The position numbers were made by a program, and so were the translations under genes. The notes below the pieces were generated by a model. The model did no database searches, was not told the DNA's origin, and was given only the letters and a program-made list of their open reading frames with translations. From Haplosporangium gracile (Eukaryota > Mortierellomycota > Mortierellomycetes > Mortierellales > Mortierellaceae), in assembly GCA_015499985.1 (NCBI GenBank), contig JAAAUF010000015.1:79675-115611 (forward strand): a DNA stretch of 35,937 nt, given 5' to 3'. Below, piece after piece: positions 11,675-21,264 of this stretch (positions are counted from its first letter, which is position 1; every line of letters begins with the position of its first letter).

Positions 11675-13683
11675 ATGAGTGCCACGACTGCTGCTGCCGC
11701 CACAAGAGGAAACTCAATGATCCTCCCCTCCATGCTTCCCACCACCACCGCAACCACTGGCACCCTCTCTCAACTCCAACAAAAGCAATCCGCCTACGGT
11801 CGCTCTAGTTCGTCTCAGGACTTGGACAGCCTCAACTCCAAGGTTGCCGCCTCAACCTTGTCCTCGACCGTCTCCTTAACAGCCTCGACAACTGTCGCTC
11901 AGTCTACTCAGAAAAAGATAGCTGGACTTCAGTTCTCTTGGGTCCACTTCTTGGCCGGAGGGTAAGCTTTTTTGTTTTTTGTTCTTTATTGACAATTGGC
12001 TGGCAATGAAGCACGAAGGAAGGAGTACCCGTATGGTTGCTTGTTGTTTCGTGTGTTTTTGTTTTGCAAGAAGATACGAGAAGGGGATTCATCCTTATTG
12101 TTCCTGAGGTTGGTGTCACTAATATTTTTTTTCTTGATCTCCTTTTTTTTCCCTTTTCTCGCCTCCCTACTTCCTCCTTCCTCCTCTCTCCCTCCTTTGG
12201 ACTTTACTTTTTGGTGTGGCTCATAACTTTTTAGAACTGGAGGAATGGCTGGTGCTCTTGTCACCTCGCCCCTGGATGTAATCAAGACTCGCCTTCAGGT
12301 AAACTTGAACACACCCTTGTCGCCCCACTCTCATCGTAACAACAAGGCGGAGAATACGTGTGCTGGAAACAATAGGAATGCAAACAACTGCGCTGGCATA
12401 GTGACAAAGTAGAAAAATAAGTTGACTCAACAAAACAAGAGACAACAAGTAGCAACGAACGCACAAAGGACTAACAAATGATTATTACTTTGCCTTCTTT
12501 GTCGCCTCCTTTTTTCTCTCTCCTTGTTTGTTGTTTATCTTATTGGCTATTCCCGCCCAATCTAGTCTTCCCTTTATCAATCGTCAAAGAATGTGTCCGC
12601 AGCCGCCCTTCCCAGGTCAGGAATCGCCTCTGTCGCTGGTCATATCAAGGACACCTGTCTCTTGCTTGGGTAAGAACAACAAGCTGCTTAGCAGTGAATG
12701 TATTAACATGACTCCACAACGACCAAAAAAGCACGGTCGAAAGGCGATTATGATCCTTTAGCTAACAATGTCCTCTTTCGGTCCTTTATCATATTTTGCT
12801 TTGGCTTCTATCCCCCCTAATTAGTCACATCTACTCCAAGGAAGGTCCAAGGGCTCTTTACAAAGGATTGGGTCCCAACCTGGTCGGTGTCATCCCCGCA
12901 AGGTAACACAACCACCCAACCAACCAACTGCGGAGAGGTGCTATGCAGGACCACAGTACAATTAATGATGGAATCAGGACGCTAACGGCCGCAACTTGTC
13001 ATCTTCACTCTTATAGGGCTATCAACTTTGCGACATACGGAAACGGCAAAAAGTTTTACACTGACCTGAACGGAGGCAAGGAGACAACACTTGTCCACCT
13101 TTCTTCTGCAGCGACTGCCGGCGTTGTTACCGCTACCGCAACCAACCCTATCTGGCTTGTCAAGACTAGGATGCAGCTTCAGGTAGAGGGCGTCAGACAG
13201 TACAAGAACAGCCTTGACTGCATGGTCAAGATCATCAGATCCGAGGGCATCCGTGGAATGTACCGAGGATTGAGCGCTTCCTACTTGGGTGTCGCCGAGG
13301 GAACGATTCAGTGGGTGATTTACGAACAGCTCAAGACGACTTTGGCGGAGAGGCGCAAGTTGAACAATTCGACCCAGGGATACGTTGTCGGAGGAAAGGA
13401 CATCGAAGAATGGGCTCACTTCCTTGGAGCAGCTGGAACGGCCAAGTTCATTGCCTCGGCCATCACATATCCTCATGAGGTGCTCAGGACACGACTTCGT
13501 CAGGTTCCTGTTGGAAACCAGCCTGTCAAGTACACTGGATTGAAGCAGACCTTCCAACTGATCCTCAAGGAAGAAGGTGTTGCGGCTCTGTACGGTGGAT
13601 TGACGGCTCACATGATGCGCGTCGTTCCCAATGCTGCCATCATGTTCTTCTGTTACGAGGCCATCATGCACCACTTCTCATAA
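11675..13683 (+). CDS. Mitochondrial carrier, probable pyrimidine nucleotide transporter (Rim2/SLC25A33/36 type)
   Basis: Five exons: 11675-11961, 12235-12298, 12566-12669, 12825-12902 and 13017-13683. All introns are GT-AG (273, 267, 155 and 114 bp) and the model gives 399 residues. Three solute-carrier signatures are visible: [10 protein letters not shown] (about 107-116), [10 protein letters not shown] (221-230) and [10 protein letters not shown] (329-338), each of the P-x-D/E-x-x-K/R form with Trp replacing the acidic residue in the second. A Ser/Thr/Ala-rich N-terminal stretch of about 85 residues precedes the first helix. The [20 protein letters not shown] segment, rebuilt across intron 4, and the NPIW signature are typical of the Rim2 / SLC25A33 / SLC25A36 branch, which exchanges pyrimidine nucleotides across the inner mitochondrial membrane. 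Related folate/FAD/NAD carriers are the main alternative. The carrier family is certain; substrate assignment is inference from remembered family motifs. Confidence 0.92.
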
Positions 13684-14062
13684 GTGTCCTGCCTGCCCTC
13701 TTTTTCTGCCCCTCTGCAGTTCTCACTTTTGCATTTTTATTTAATCTTGTCTTTTTGGTTTGTTTTTTTGCTTTCCATTTCTTTCACTTGTTCCTTGGAT
13801 TAGATAGTATTCTTTGACTTGTTTTACCTTTTCTTTTCTGCTGTACTCCATTTACCTTGTAATATAGTCCATTCCTCTCATTTTTTCACTACTGTAGTCG
13901 GCCTTTGTCCCTACACACACACACAGCACACAATAATTGTATCTCGCATTTCTGCATCATTCAAATAACTGTGTCGCTGTTCGTCGTTTTCGATTATTGG
14001 AATATTGTACATGATGTTTGTTGTTGGGGCCGGGCACAAGCGAAAAAGAGAGAGAAAAAAAG
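13684..14062. other. Convergent 3' region between carrier and NSRP1-like genes
   Basis: T-rich sequence with no gene. A short CA repeat lies at about 13913-13930. It probably contains the 3' untranslated regions of both convergent genes. Confidence 0.5.
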
Positions 14063-15358
14063 CTATGAATCCTTCTTAGCTGCAGCAGCGGCGACCTTCC
14101 TAGCCAAGTAACGGGCCTTGGCATCCATGACCTGGTCGTCCTGGTTTTTACGCTTGAGGGCCTCGCGAATAGACTCTTGTCGCTCCTTCTCTTCCTCCTC
14201 CCGCTTCTTTTCCTGCTCCAATAGTTGCCGCTCGATCTGTTCTGTCATCCTGGACCGCTGATCTGCTGAAGGGTCCTCTTCCTCCTGGCTACGTCTACCA
14301 CCCCGAGACTTTGACTGCTTATAATCGGCATATGCTCGGTCGCGGTCGTATCTCGAGCGATCGTCTCTCGACCGTGACGATGACGAAGATGATGACCTGT
14401 GGTTGTCGTTGGCTGTAACTTGTTTTTTCCTGACATTGAGTCCACCGTGGAGTAACTCGACCTTATCGACAATATGACCCTCCTCGTTGATAGCAACGTT
14501 GAGTCCACGTTCCCGAGCGTCCTTCAGCAACTCCTGATCTGCCTTTTCTTTCTGTCGTTTCTCTTCCTCCAATACCTCCAGCTCCTTGGTCGCCGCAGCC
14601 AGTTGTTGAGGTGTAAGCGTCTCGGCGCCCTCTGGTCTCATCCTAGATCGTTCATCCAAAAGGTTCTTATAAAACCCCTGCATCAACGACCCATCCTTGT
14701 CCTTTGCCAACGCCTCCTCCTTCTTTCGATCCTCCTCCTCCGCGACCCGCATAGCCTCCTTCTGCGCCTTATAAGCAGGCGTAATGAACTGTTCCTTGTC
14801 CTTGAATTCCTCCCCCTCCCGTTCACGTTCACGCTCGATCCGTTTTTCGTCAGCAATCTGGCGGTCTCGTTTCCGGGTCTCGGCAGCCTCGAGAAGGGCA
14901 TGAATGTATTTGGGTTTGCGTACAGCCGATTCTTGTTTGCGGGCGAGTTCTCGGGCACGGTCTCCAGCCTTGAGTTGGTCGTAGACACCATCGTAGTCGA
15001 AGACGGTTGCGTCCTGGGCGAGAGCGGCGTTCTGTTGTTCGATCACAGAGGTGGATTCGAGGGTTGCTGTCGCGTAGGATCGGAGGGATTTGTTAACGGC
15101 CGAGGTTGAGTTTGATGTTACTGCTGTTGTTGAGGAGGGAGGTGGTGGCGAGTCAGACATGGAGGGAGGTGGGAGGCGGCTTGTGCTCTTCCCCTTGATT
15201 GGAAGTGGTGATGGTTGGTCGTCAAGGTTGTCTTCGTCTGAGCTGTGGTCTCCGAATGCGGCGAGTCCTCCTATGGGCCGACTGGGTGCAGGCTTAGGCT
15301 TTGCGAGGACTGGGCCGCCCTTCTTCTTGAGGTTGAGTCCGAATTGGAATCCTGACAT
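14063..15358 (-). CDS. NSRP1 (CCDC55/DUF2040)-type nuclear speckle splicing factor
   Basis: Single-exon gene of 431 residues. I start at the ATG giving MSGFQFGLNLKKK, since family members begin with a short basic 'YGL-KK' segment; upstream in-frame codons lack an ATG. Residues about 118-240 form the conserved family block: VFDYDGVYDQLKAG, then RKPKYIHALLEAAETRKRD, then a charged helix, then a segment ending GFYKNLLDERSRM. The C-terminal half holds long Glu/Arg/Lys coiled-coil-like stretches and a Ser/Arg patch (about residues 335-365). Family members act in nuclear speckles and influence splice-site choice. The gene stands head-to-head with the glycyl-tRNA synthetase gene, 280 bp apart, so the two may share a promoter region. 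Family assignment is good; the specific fungal role is not known from the sequence. Confidence 0.87.
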   Translation of the reverse strand: MSGFQFGLNLKKKGGPVLAKPKPAPSRPIGGLAAFGDHSSDEDNLDDQPSPLPIKGKSTSRLPPPSMSDSPPPPSSTTAVTSNSTSAVNKSLRSYATATLESTSVIEQQNAALAQDATVFDYDGVYDQLKAGDRARELARKQESAVRKPKYIHALLEAAETRKRDRQIADEKRIEREREREGEEFKDKEQFITPAYKAQKEAMRVAEEEDRKKEEALAKDKDGSLMQGFYKNLLDERSRMRPEGAETLTPQQLAAATKELEVLEEEKRQKEKADQELLKDARERGLNVAINEEGHIVDKVELLHGGLNVRKKQVTANDNHRSSSSSSSRSRDDRSRYDRDRAYADYKQSKSRGGRRSQEEEDPSADQRSRMTEQIERQLLEQEKKREEEEKERQESIREALKRKNQDDQVMDAKARYLARKVAAAAAKKDS

Positions 15359-15638
15359 GTCTGCTCTCTGTTTGTTGTTTGTTGGATGCGGCGAGTTTTG
15401 AGAAGCGATGGAAGAAGGCGAAGCAAGGAAGTGCAACGAAGTGAGTGAGGCTGTAAAGTGCTGAAGTACATAGCAAATGGGTGGCTTGTGTTTGTTCCTG
15501 CTTCTCTCCTTCACTCCACTCCCGCACGCGTCCCTTTCTTACTTTTTGACTCAATGCAAGTTCATTCCTTTTCCCTTTTTCTTTTACACGCATTCCTTCC
15601 TTCCTTCTCATTCCTCCATACTTCCCTCCTTTTCCACA
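15359..15638. promoter_or_regulatory. Compact bidirectional promoter, NSRP1-like / glycyl-tRNA synthetase
   Basis: Only 280 bp separate the two start codons of divergently read genes, so both promoters and leaders must lie here or overlap the coding regions. The right half is CT-rich on the + strand. An in-frame ATG for the synthetase also occurs at 15477 within it, so an extended N-terminus cannot be excluded. Confidence 0.6.
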
Positions 15639-17477
15639 ATGTCGGCAATGCGTCATTTACTGGACCTCTGCAAACGCAGAGGCTTCCTCTTCCAGTCCGC
15701 TGAGATTCACGGCGGCCTCCGTGGCGCGTATGACTATGGCCCCCTGGGTGTCGAGCTGAAACGCAACGTCTCCCAGGAGTGGTGGAACTCGATGGTCTAT
15801 CAACGGTCAGACGTCGTCGGCATCGATACCGCCATTATCACCCCCCCTGCTGTCCTCAAGACCTCGGGCCACGTCGATCAGTTCACAGACGAGATGGTCG
15901 ATTCCCGGTTATCCAAGGAACGCTTTCGACCTGATAAGGCCCCACCCCTGAAACTGATCGATCAGGATAAGGTCCTTTCGATCTCGGCACCGGATAAGGT
16001 TACGGCCAAAGTGTGGGAACAGGATATTCGGACACAGTTTGCAAAGGGTGCGTTGATCACTCGCAAGGGGAAGGAAATCTTGCTCCAAGTCGAGCGGATG
16101 GAGAAGGACAAGATTGTTCTCAAAAAGGATAACGCGGCAGGAGCAGCAGCCACAACAGAACCCACGGACCTTCACATCCCCTATCATGGCTATGTCGATC
16201 CCAACTCCAATTCACCCTTCCTCACAGAGTCACGTCCCTTCAACCTTATGTTCAAAACCTACCTCGATCCCATCGATCCTATCGACAAGGTCATCACCAC
16301 CACCCTCGACGCCCAAAAGAGCCCCTCGACCTCAGATCTAACCAGCACGCGTCAATTGGTCGACAAGACCCTCCACCCTTCACTTACCTACCTCCGCCCC
16401 GAAACCGCTCAGGGCGTCTTTATCAACTACGCGACCGTCCAACGGTCCCACCCACACCTTAAGATCCCCTTCGGAATTGCCCAAATCGGGAAATCGTTCA
16501 GGAACGAGATCCGACTGGAACATGCCATCTTTCGCACGCCCGAATTCGAACAGATGGAGCTCGAGTTCTTTGTGGCACCCTGGCAGGCCGAGGAACAGTT
16601 TGTGGCCTGGAGAAAGTTCAGGATGGACTGGTGGAGGTACTATGGTCGAAACCATGATCGGATCCGGGAGAGAGCTCATGCGCAGGACGAATTGGCGCAT
16701 TATTCGAGTGGCTGTGTCGATGTCGAGTATTTGTTCCCCTGGGGTTGGGGTGAGGTTGAAGGAATCGCGAACAGAGGCGATTTTGATTTGAGCAAACATT
16801 CTGAGGCGACGGGAATCAAGTTGCAGTACACGGATACGGTCTTGATGCAGGAGAGACAGACGAGGGAGAAGGCTACAGGTGCCAAGGAGACGAGTGTCGA
16901 GGCTTTGGCTAGGGAGAGGTTTACACCCCATGTTGTCGAATCATCTTGTGGATTGAACAGGGCCATGTTGGCATTGATGCTAGATGCAATGGAGGTTGTT
17001 GACGAGCAGGGCAAGGTCATCACTTTCCCCAGCGAAGGCGACAACAACAACACCACCACCACCAGTGAAAACGCGATTGTGAGCAAGGGCGTTCGGACGA
17101 TCATGAGGCTGCACCCTCGTTTGGCGCCTGTGAAGGTGGGCATCATGCCTCTGATTTCGAACAACAAGGACCTGGTCGAATTGTGCACGGGGATCAGCCA
17201 GTCGTTGCGTCAGGAACTGCAGGTCAATGTGTCGTTGGAGACACAGAGTACGACGATTGGGAAGCGGTATTACAGAATGGACGAGATTGGCACGCCCTGG
17301 TGCGTGACAGTGGACTTTGAGTCGTTGCAGGACCGGATGGTGACTATCCGTGAGCGCGATACGGGCGAGCAGAAACGTGTCGCTGCTGAGGAGATTGTTG
17401 AGATTGTCAGGAATGGGTTGAGACTGCATCCCCGCAGTAGTAGCTTGGACCAGCAGCAGAAGATGATATCTAAGTAA
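15639..17477 (+). CDS. Glycyl-tRNA synthetase, bacterial-type homodimeric class
   Basis: Intronless, 612 residues from the ATG at 15639 (context CACA-ATG). The enzyme joins glycine to tRNA-Gly. Class II landmarks are present: motif 2 with FRNEIRLEHAIF (about 287-298), the GIANRGDFDLSKHSE block, motif 3 with ESSCGLNRAMLAL (434-446), and a C-terminal anticodon-binding domain beginning near LHPRLAPVKVGIMPL. The N-terminus (LLDLCKRRGFLFQSAEIHGG, then YDYGPLGVELKRN) matches the bacterial alpha2 type. The eukaryotic WHEP domain and the usual fungal/animal N-terminal sequence are missing. An in-frame ATG at 15477 would add 54 mostly hydrophobic residues with few basic ones, so it is not a typical mitochondrial presequence. 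It may be the mitochondrial enzyme, or an acquired gene alongside a eukaryotic one; location cannot be settled here. Confidence 0.93.
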   Translation: MSAMRHLLDLCKRRGFLFQSAEIHGGLRGAYDYGPLGVELKRNVSQEWWNSMVYQRSDVVGIDTAIITPPAVLKTSGHVDQFTDEMVDSRLSKERFRPDKAPPLKLIDQDKVLSISAPDKVTAKVWEQDIRTQFAKGALITRKGKEILLQVERMEKDKIVLKKDNAAGAAATTEPTDLHIPYHGYVDPNSNSPFLTESRPFNLMFKTYLDPIDPIDKVITTTLDAQKSPSTSDLTSTRQLVDKTLHPSLTYLRPETAQGVFINYATVQRSHPHLKIPFGIAQIGKSFRNEIRLEHAIFRTPEFEQMELEFFVAPWQAEEQFVAWRKFRMDWWRYYGRNHDRIRERAHAQDELAHYSSGCVDVEYLFPWGWGEVEGIANRGDFDLSKHSEATGIKLQYTDTVLMQERQTREKATGAKETSVEALARERFTPHVVESSCGLNRAMLALMLDAMEVVDEQGKVITFPSEGDNNNTTTTSENAIVSKGVRTIMRLHPRLAPVKVGIMPLISNNKDLVELCTGISQSLRQELQVNVSLETQSTTIGKRYYRMDEIGTPWCVTVDFESLQDRMVTIRERDTGEQKRVAAEEIVEIVRNGLRLHPRSSSLDQQQKMISK

Positions 17478-17584
17478 AATATTTATTTGTTTCACCACTT
17501 TTTGCAGAATGATTCGCTTTTCAGAGGAAAATTAAAGCATTTCCATTAAATTGAAATATATAAAGGGTGTTATTCAATCGATTT

Positions 17585-17794
17585 TTATTTCTGCTTGGAA
17601 ATACGGATCATCAATCGCCCTGGTTTTCGGTGGCTCGCACCTTCACCCCCAAGCACCATAGTTGCAAAACGCACTCTTTCGTACTTGGACTTGAACGACT
17701 CGACAGCATCAGGCTCAATGGAAGAGCTCCTGTCTCGTGGGCCGTACCTCTTGGTGATCTTGTCGCGCGCCTTCTGCTTGATCTCTTCAGTCAT
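17585..17794 (-). CDS. Small uncharacterised protein, 69 residues, next to a transposon end
   Basis: The open frame is short, but its codons strongly prefer C/G at third positions, like neighbouring genes, so it looks translated or recently translated. The product is basic and hydrophilic, with no signal peptide or membrane segment, and I do not recognise the family. The ATG is 26 bp from the end of the inverted-repeat transposon, so the insertion probably sits in its leader or promoter, or has cut off upstream exons. It converges with the glycyl-tRNA synthetase gene, with stop codons about 107 bp apart. It could be an intact small gene or the last exon of a broken one. Confidence 0.45.
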   Translation of the reverse strand: MTEEIKQKARDKITKRYGPRDRSSSIEPDAVESFKSKYERVRFATMVLGGEGASHRKPGRLMIRISKQK

Positions 17795-17820
17795 ATCTTG
17801 TGCGTGCGTCCTTTTGGTAC

Positions 17821-17963
17821 CGCGAATTATTATTTTTTATCTGGACAGACTCCTATGAACTTGTCCGAATAACTTTTTTAATTATTTTAAATTGATTTGT
17901 ATTCAATGAGAAGTAAATATACAGTCACATGACCGGGCGGTGCACTCTCCCCGTCCCTCTGTC
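17821..17963 (+). repeat. Left terminal inverted repeat of the pogo-like element
   Basis: This is the reverse complement of 19155-19297. By eye, the first 120 or so bases differ at only three positions; differences are denser in the innermost 20 bases. The outer end reads CGCGAATTATTATTTTTTAT. Confidence 0.9.
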
Positions 17964-19154
17964 CGTTCACATAAATAAAAAAAATTAAAAGTTAAAAAGA
18001 AGGGTGCTGTCGTTTTCTCCCACACTGCCTTCCTGCCCATTGCTGATTGCTTTTACATTGTCGAAATTTTTAATGATACAGGTTTCCCGACTGAGCATTT
18101 TCAAGAAGACGCGCTTGAAAACACTGAACACCCCAGCGTCAAGGGGTTGGGTGACTGATGTCGAGTTCTTGGGTAGTCGCTGAATCACAAGGTGGGTTCG
18201 GTTGCTGAGTCGCAATCCTCGAGGTCGTTATGTGCTGGGCAAGAATCGAAAAGAAGAAGAGGTCTCTCTGAGAGTTCATCGTCAAACGTTCTCAGCCATT
18301 CCATGAAAACGACGAAGGGTCATCCATCCTCTGCCCGTAATCCTGACGGTCATCTTGTCCAATGCTTCCTCCTTGACGTCCTGAAGAATCATATGCGTGA
18401 CTTCGGAAGCGTCCTGAAGCATCCTAGCAGCTGACGGGAACATTGAGCTTTCGCTGCTCCTCCAGCCACCGAAGCAAAACCGCCTCCAGCTTGGCGTTTT
18501 TGTTGAAAACGGCATAATATGCGCCCTGGGGTAGGGATGAGGCTGTTGTTTGGTAATGGTCGTCCATCTTGAGCCAGTCATTGAAAGTCTGCCGGTGCAA
18601 TTAATCCCAATAGAGGAGCCAAAGTCGGTTTGGGCATTAAATGTCTTGGTATCCTTGTAAAGGTTCAACCAGATGGTGATAAATATCGAGAAGTTCGACC
18701 CTGACATGTACTGATGTGACCGACTTGGCTATAGGGAGCCGATATTCCTTGAATCGGGGGAGTAGCATGCGCGCATAAGGATCACCACGCCTACCAGTTT
18801 CTAAAAGGTTCTGATACTGACTCTCCCACTCCTCTCTCTTTGGGCAAGTTCGGCAACGGTGTATTTTTTCTTGATGTTGGTGAACCAAAGAGGAAAGGCT
18901 GTTCTAGCGGTAAAAGGTTCGTCTCTGTTGAAAGTTATATTTTTTTTTATGGGCTTCGTCGGGGTTGGGTGAACGGCTTCGTTTTTTGGACTACTGTGTT
19001 GTTGAGGGGGGGAGGCGAAGGACTCATCGCAGGACAGTGGATGAGGATGATGGCGTTAAGAGACCCCTCTCATCTCTTTCATTCTTTTTTTTTTCTTTGC
19101 AGACGGACAGAGGTTTTTTCATTTTTTAAGTGCGTGCAGTAAACTAATAGCAGA

Positions 19155-19297
19155 GACAGAGGGATAGGGAGGGCGCACCGCCCGGTCATGTGACTGTATA
19201 TTTACTTCTCATTGAATACAAATCAACTTAAAATAATTAAAAAAGTTATCCGGACAAGTTCATAAGAGTCTGTCCAGATAAAAAATAATAATTCGCG
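19155..19297 (-). repeat. Right terminal inverted repeat of the pogo-like element
   Basis: This is the inverted copy of 17821-17963 with the same outer sequence on the opposite strand. The next outward base differs between the two ends (C at 17820, A at 19298), and TA follows on each side. Confidence 0.9.
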
Positions 19298-19298
19298 A

Positions 19299-19692
19299 TA
19301 GTCGATTGATCGTGATTAAGGGTTCCTTGGTGTTTTTTTCAAGCCTGAGCGCCACTAAAATTTTCAGAAGGGTCAAGGAGATGATGGCACCTTGGGTTGC
19401 GGAAAATGGATGAAGGAATTCAGGGATGAAAAAAAGGTCGATGAATTGAATCCGAGCTGATGCCATCAGCTTATTCACCGAGTTTGGTTATACTAGTAGG
19501 ATTTTGATTCCAGAAAGTGTTGTGATCCACCATGTCGATGACCCTCATCGCCTTGGCCATTACAACTTGGAAGAGTAGCATCTGCAACAGGCAGGACACG
19601 GGGTAAAGAACCTCAAAAAGGACAAGCAATTTACTTTTTTTTAACAGGCATCAGCCAGTAAGGCAGCAGTTTTTTTTTTTTTGCCAACAAGC
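19299..19692. other. Decayed sequence between transposon and WD40 relic
   Basis: No intact gene is seen. On the minus strand, a stretch around 19590-19480 reads as about 35 codons of coding-like sequence (containing MAKAMRVIDMVDHNTFWNQN) ending in a stop, preceded by a possible acceptor. I do not recognise it. It may be a leftover exon of a host gene disrupted in this island. Confidence 0.3.
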
Positions 19693-20085
19693 TTATGTAC
19701 TATACAGTATCTCAGCAGCAGCCTCTGTTTCGACGCTCGACCTGCTCTTTTTTTTCGAATTCATGTCCCAAAGGCGCACCCTGCTGTCCTCACCACCTGA
19801 AGGGAGCTGCAGACCATCCGGCGAGAACGAGACGTCAACGTATTGACCGTACAAGATCGAGATAAGAGTGACCGCGAGTCCATCCCATAACCTCACGGTC
19901 TTTTCCTTGCTCGACGACGCCCTCGTGAGACTGACTTTCCTCAAATCGGCCCCTTGAAACTGCACAGAGTTGAACTGTCCGTCGGAGAGATCTGCGCCTG
20001 GAATCCTGATGCCTCGAAGATCAACACCGTTGAGTTCGACACTTTCTCGGATAAGGATCGTGAGAGCGTTTGGAACTCCTTGTCC
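19693..20085 (-). pseudogene. Truncated pentapeptide-repeat / WD40 protein relic
   Basis: A 130-codon minus-strand frame, closed by stops at both ends and without a proper ATG start. It first carries pentapeptide-like A(D/N)LxX units (GVDLRGIRIPGADLSDGQF, then QFQGADLRKVSL), then changes abruptly to WD40 blade sequence (EKTVRLWD, SFSPDGLQL, SRVRLWDMN). In the full-length fungal proteins I recall with this combination, a longer segment lies between the pentapeptides and the propeller, usually behind an N-terminal NACHT/AAA-type NTPase. Here that segment and parts of the blades are missing, so I read it as a deletion-joined relic. Neighbouring transposon remnants fit a decaying accessory locus. 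Confidence 0.7.
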
Positions 20086-21264
20086 TTATTATATTTAGAT
20101 CATTTGTACTCCTGTGGATGGGGCTGATATCTGGCTGAAAGAAACAATTTGCATTCTTTCACACCTTTATTTCATCCATTCCACTTTCAGTTATGTCGCT
20201 TTTCGTTGTTAACGCAGAATATTTGACGCGTTTGACTTATGGAAAAAATAGACTCTTGCAATGTGCCAAGGATCGATCATTCTAGCGTGTTTTTTGCGCT
20301 ACGTTAATCCGTTCCTAGGAATGCAAAAATAGCCCATAGCCACCCCTACTAAAAAAAAAAAAAAAAAAAAAAACGAAATGATATAAAAACAAACAGATAT
20401 CCTCTTTTTTTTTTGTTGTCTTTGTTGACGCAATGTTAGTGAAGAAGAAGGATGGACGGGGATTGTCCCAAACAGCACCACTTCTGTGGGTTGTGTTTAC
20501 CCAATAGTTGGGCCGCATTGGAATTAGAACAAATGCAGAGAAAAGGTTGAGCAATATCATTTACTCGCTTTTTTTCTGCCCGGCCGTTCATTCGGTGTAT
20601 TATGGTTAATATGATTATGGATTGGATATGTGCACCCTATGTAAGCGTGTGCCTGTGTATGCCCAATAGTTATCATGAAGTCGTCTTTTAACGTGTATGC
20701 CATGCATTCTCCTTTGCACCTTGTTCGCTCACATGTCTAGGCTCTTTTTTCTGTTTGTTTCTATAGATGGTCAATCATTCATTCTCTGTCCCTTTTTTTC
20801 CTTTTTTTTCTTCTTCTCTTAATTATTCCTTTCTACCTCTTCCTTCTTCCTTCTTCAGTCTTCCCTCTTGTCTTTTCTGCTTCCTCTCTTCTTCCATCTT
20901 ACCCTTCCATCCCTCCTTCCCTGTCTTTCATCATTTTCTTTATCTCCGATCTTTTTATCCTGCCCCTTCGATCGACAACTCAACAACTGACAGGCAACAT
21001 CATCTACCCTTCGACTATCAGCCATTGTTTTTCAGCCCCTTCGTTTTTTTTTCTGTTCCTCCCATCTTACTCACCCTTTGTTACTCTTTTCATCTACTTT
21101 GCATCATTCCTTCAATTGACTTTCAAGTTTTTTCATCCCACGTCGTCCTATCAATTGCTTAAAAGGGACCACTTATTCCCTCTTTTTTTTTCTTTTTTTT
21201 TACCTTTTTTCCCCTTTCATCGGTGTTCTTTGTTATTTCGCCATTAAACATTCATATCTAAATC
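20086..21264. promoter_or_regulatory. Intergenic stretch and CT-rich leader of the secreted peptide gene
   Basis: No gene is seen in the left part, which contains a run of more than 20 A at about 20350-20373. From about 20780 to 21260 the + strand is almost all C and T with short A/G breaks. This is the strongest such tract in the window, and it stops just before the ATG of the small secreted protein. CT-rich leaders of this kind often mark strongly transcribed fungal genes; that expression level is inference. Confidence 0.45.

Larger units (their letters stand above)
17820..19298 (-). mobile_element. pogo/Tigger-like DNA transposon relic with long inverted repeats
   Basis: An element of about 1.48 kb is bounded by 143-bp inverted repeats and flanked by TA on both sides (17818-17819 and 19299-19300), the target of the Tc1/mariner/pogo superfamily. 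Minus-strand coding remnants run inward. Near 18860-18720 there is an N-terminal piece containing KKKYTVAELAQREEWESQYQ. Near 18600-18425 there is a CENP-B/Tc5-like helix-turn-helix piece containing KLEAVLLRWLEEQRKLNVPV, which ends at an in-frame stop and continues in another frame. Near 18215-17985 there is a DDE-domain tail with LPKNSTSVTQPLDAGVF. Most of the catalytic core between the last two is missing. The copy is therefore broken and could move only if an enzyme were supplied elsewhere. Confidence 0.85.

Noticed and set aside
12982..13674. 230-codon antisense frame over the carrier's last exon
   Set aside because: It lies wholly inside a well-supported carrier exon on the other strand and shows no recognisable domain.
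16380..16931. 183-codon antisense frame in the glycyl-tRNA synthetase gene
   Set aside because: It is a shadow of the high-GC third positions in a conserved enzyme gene.
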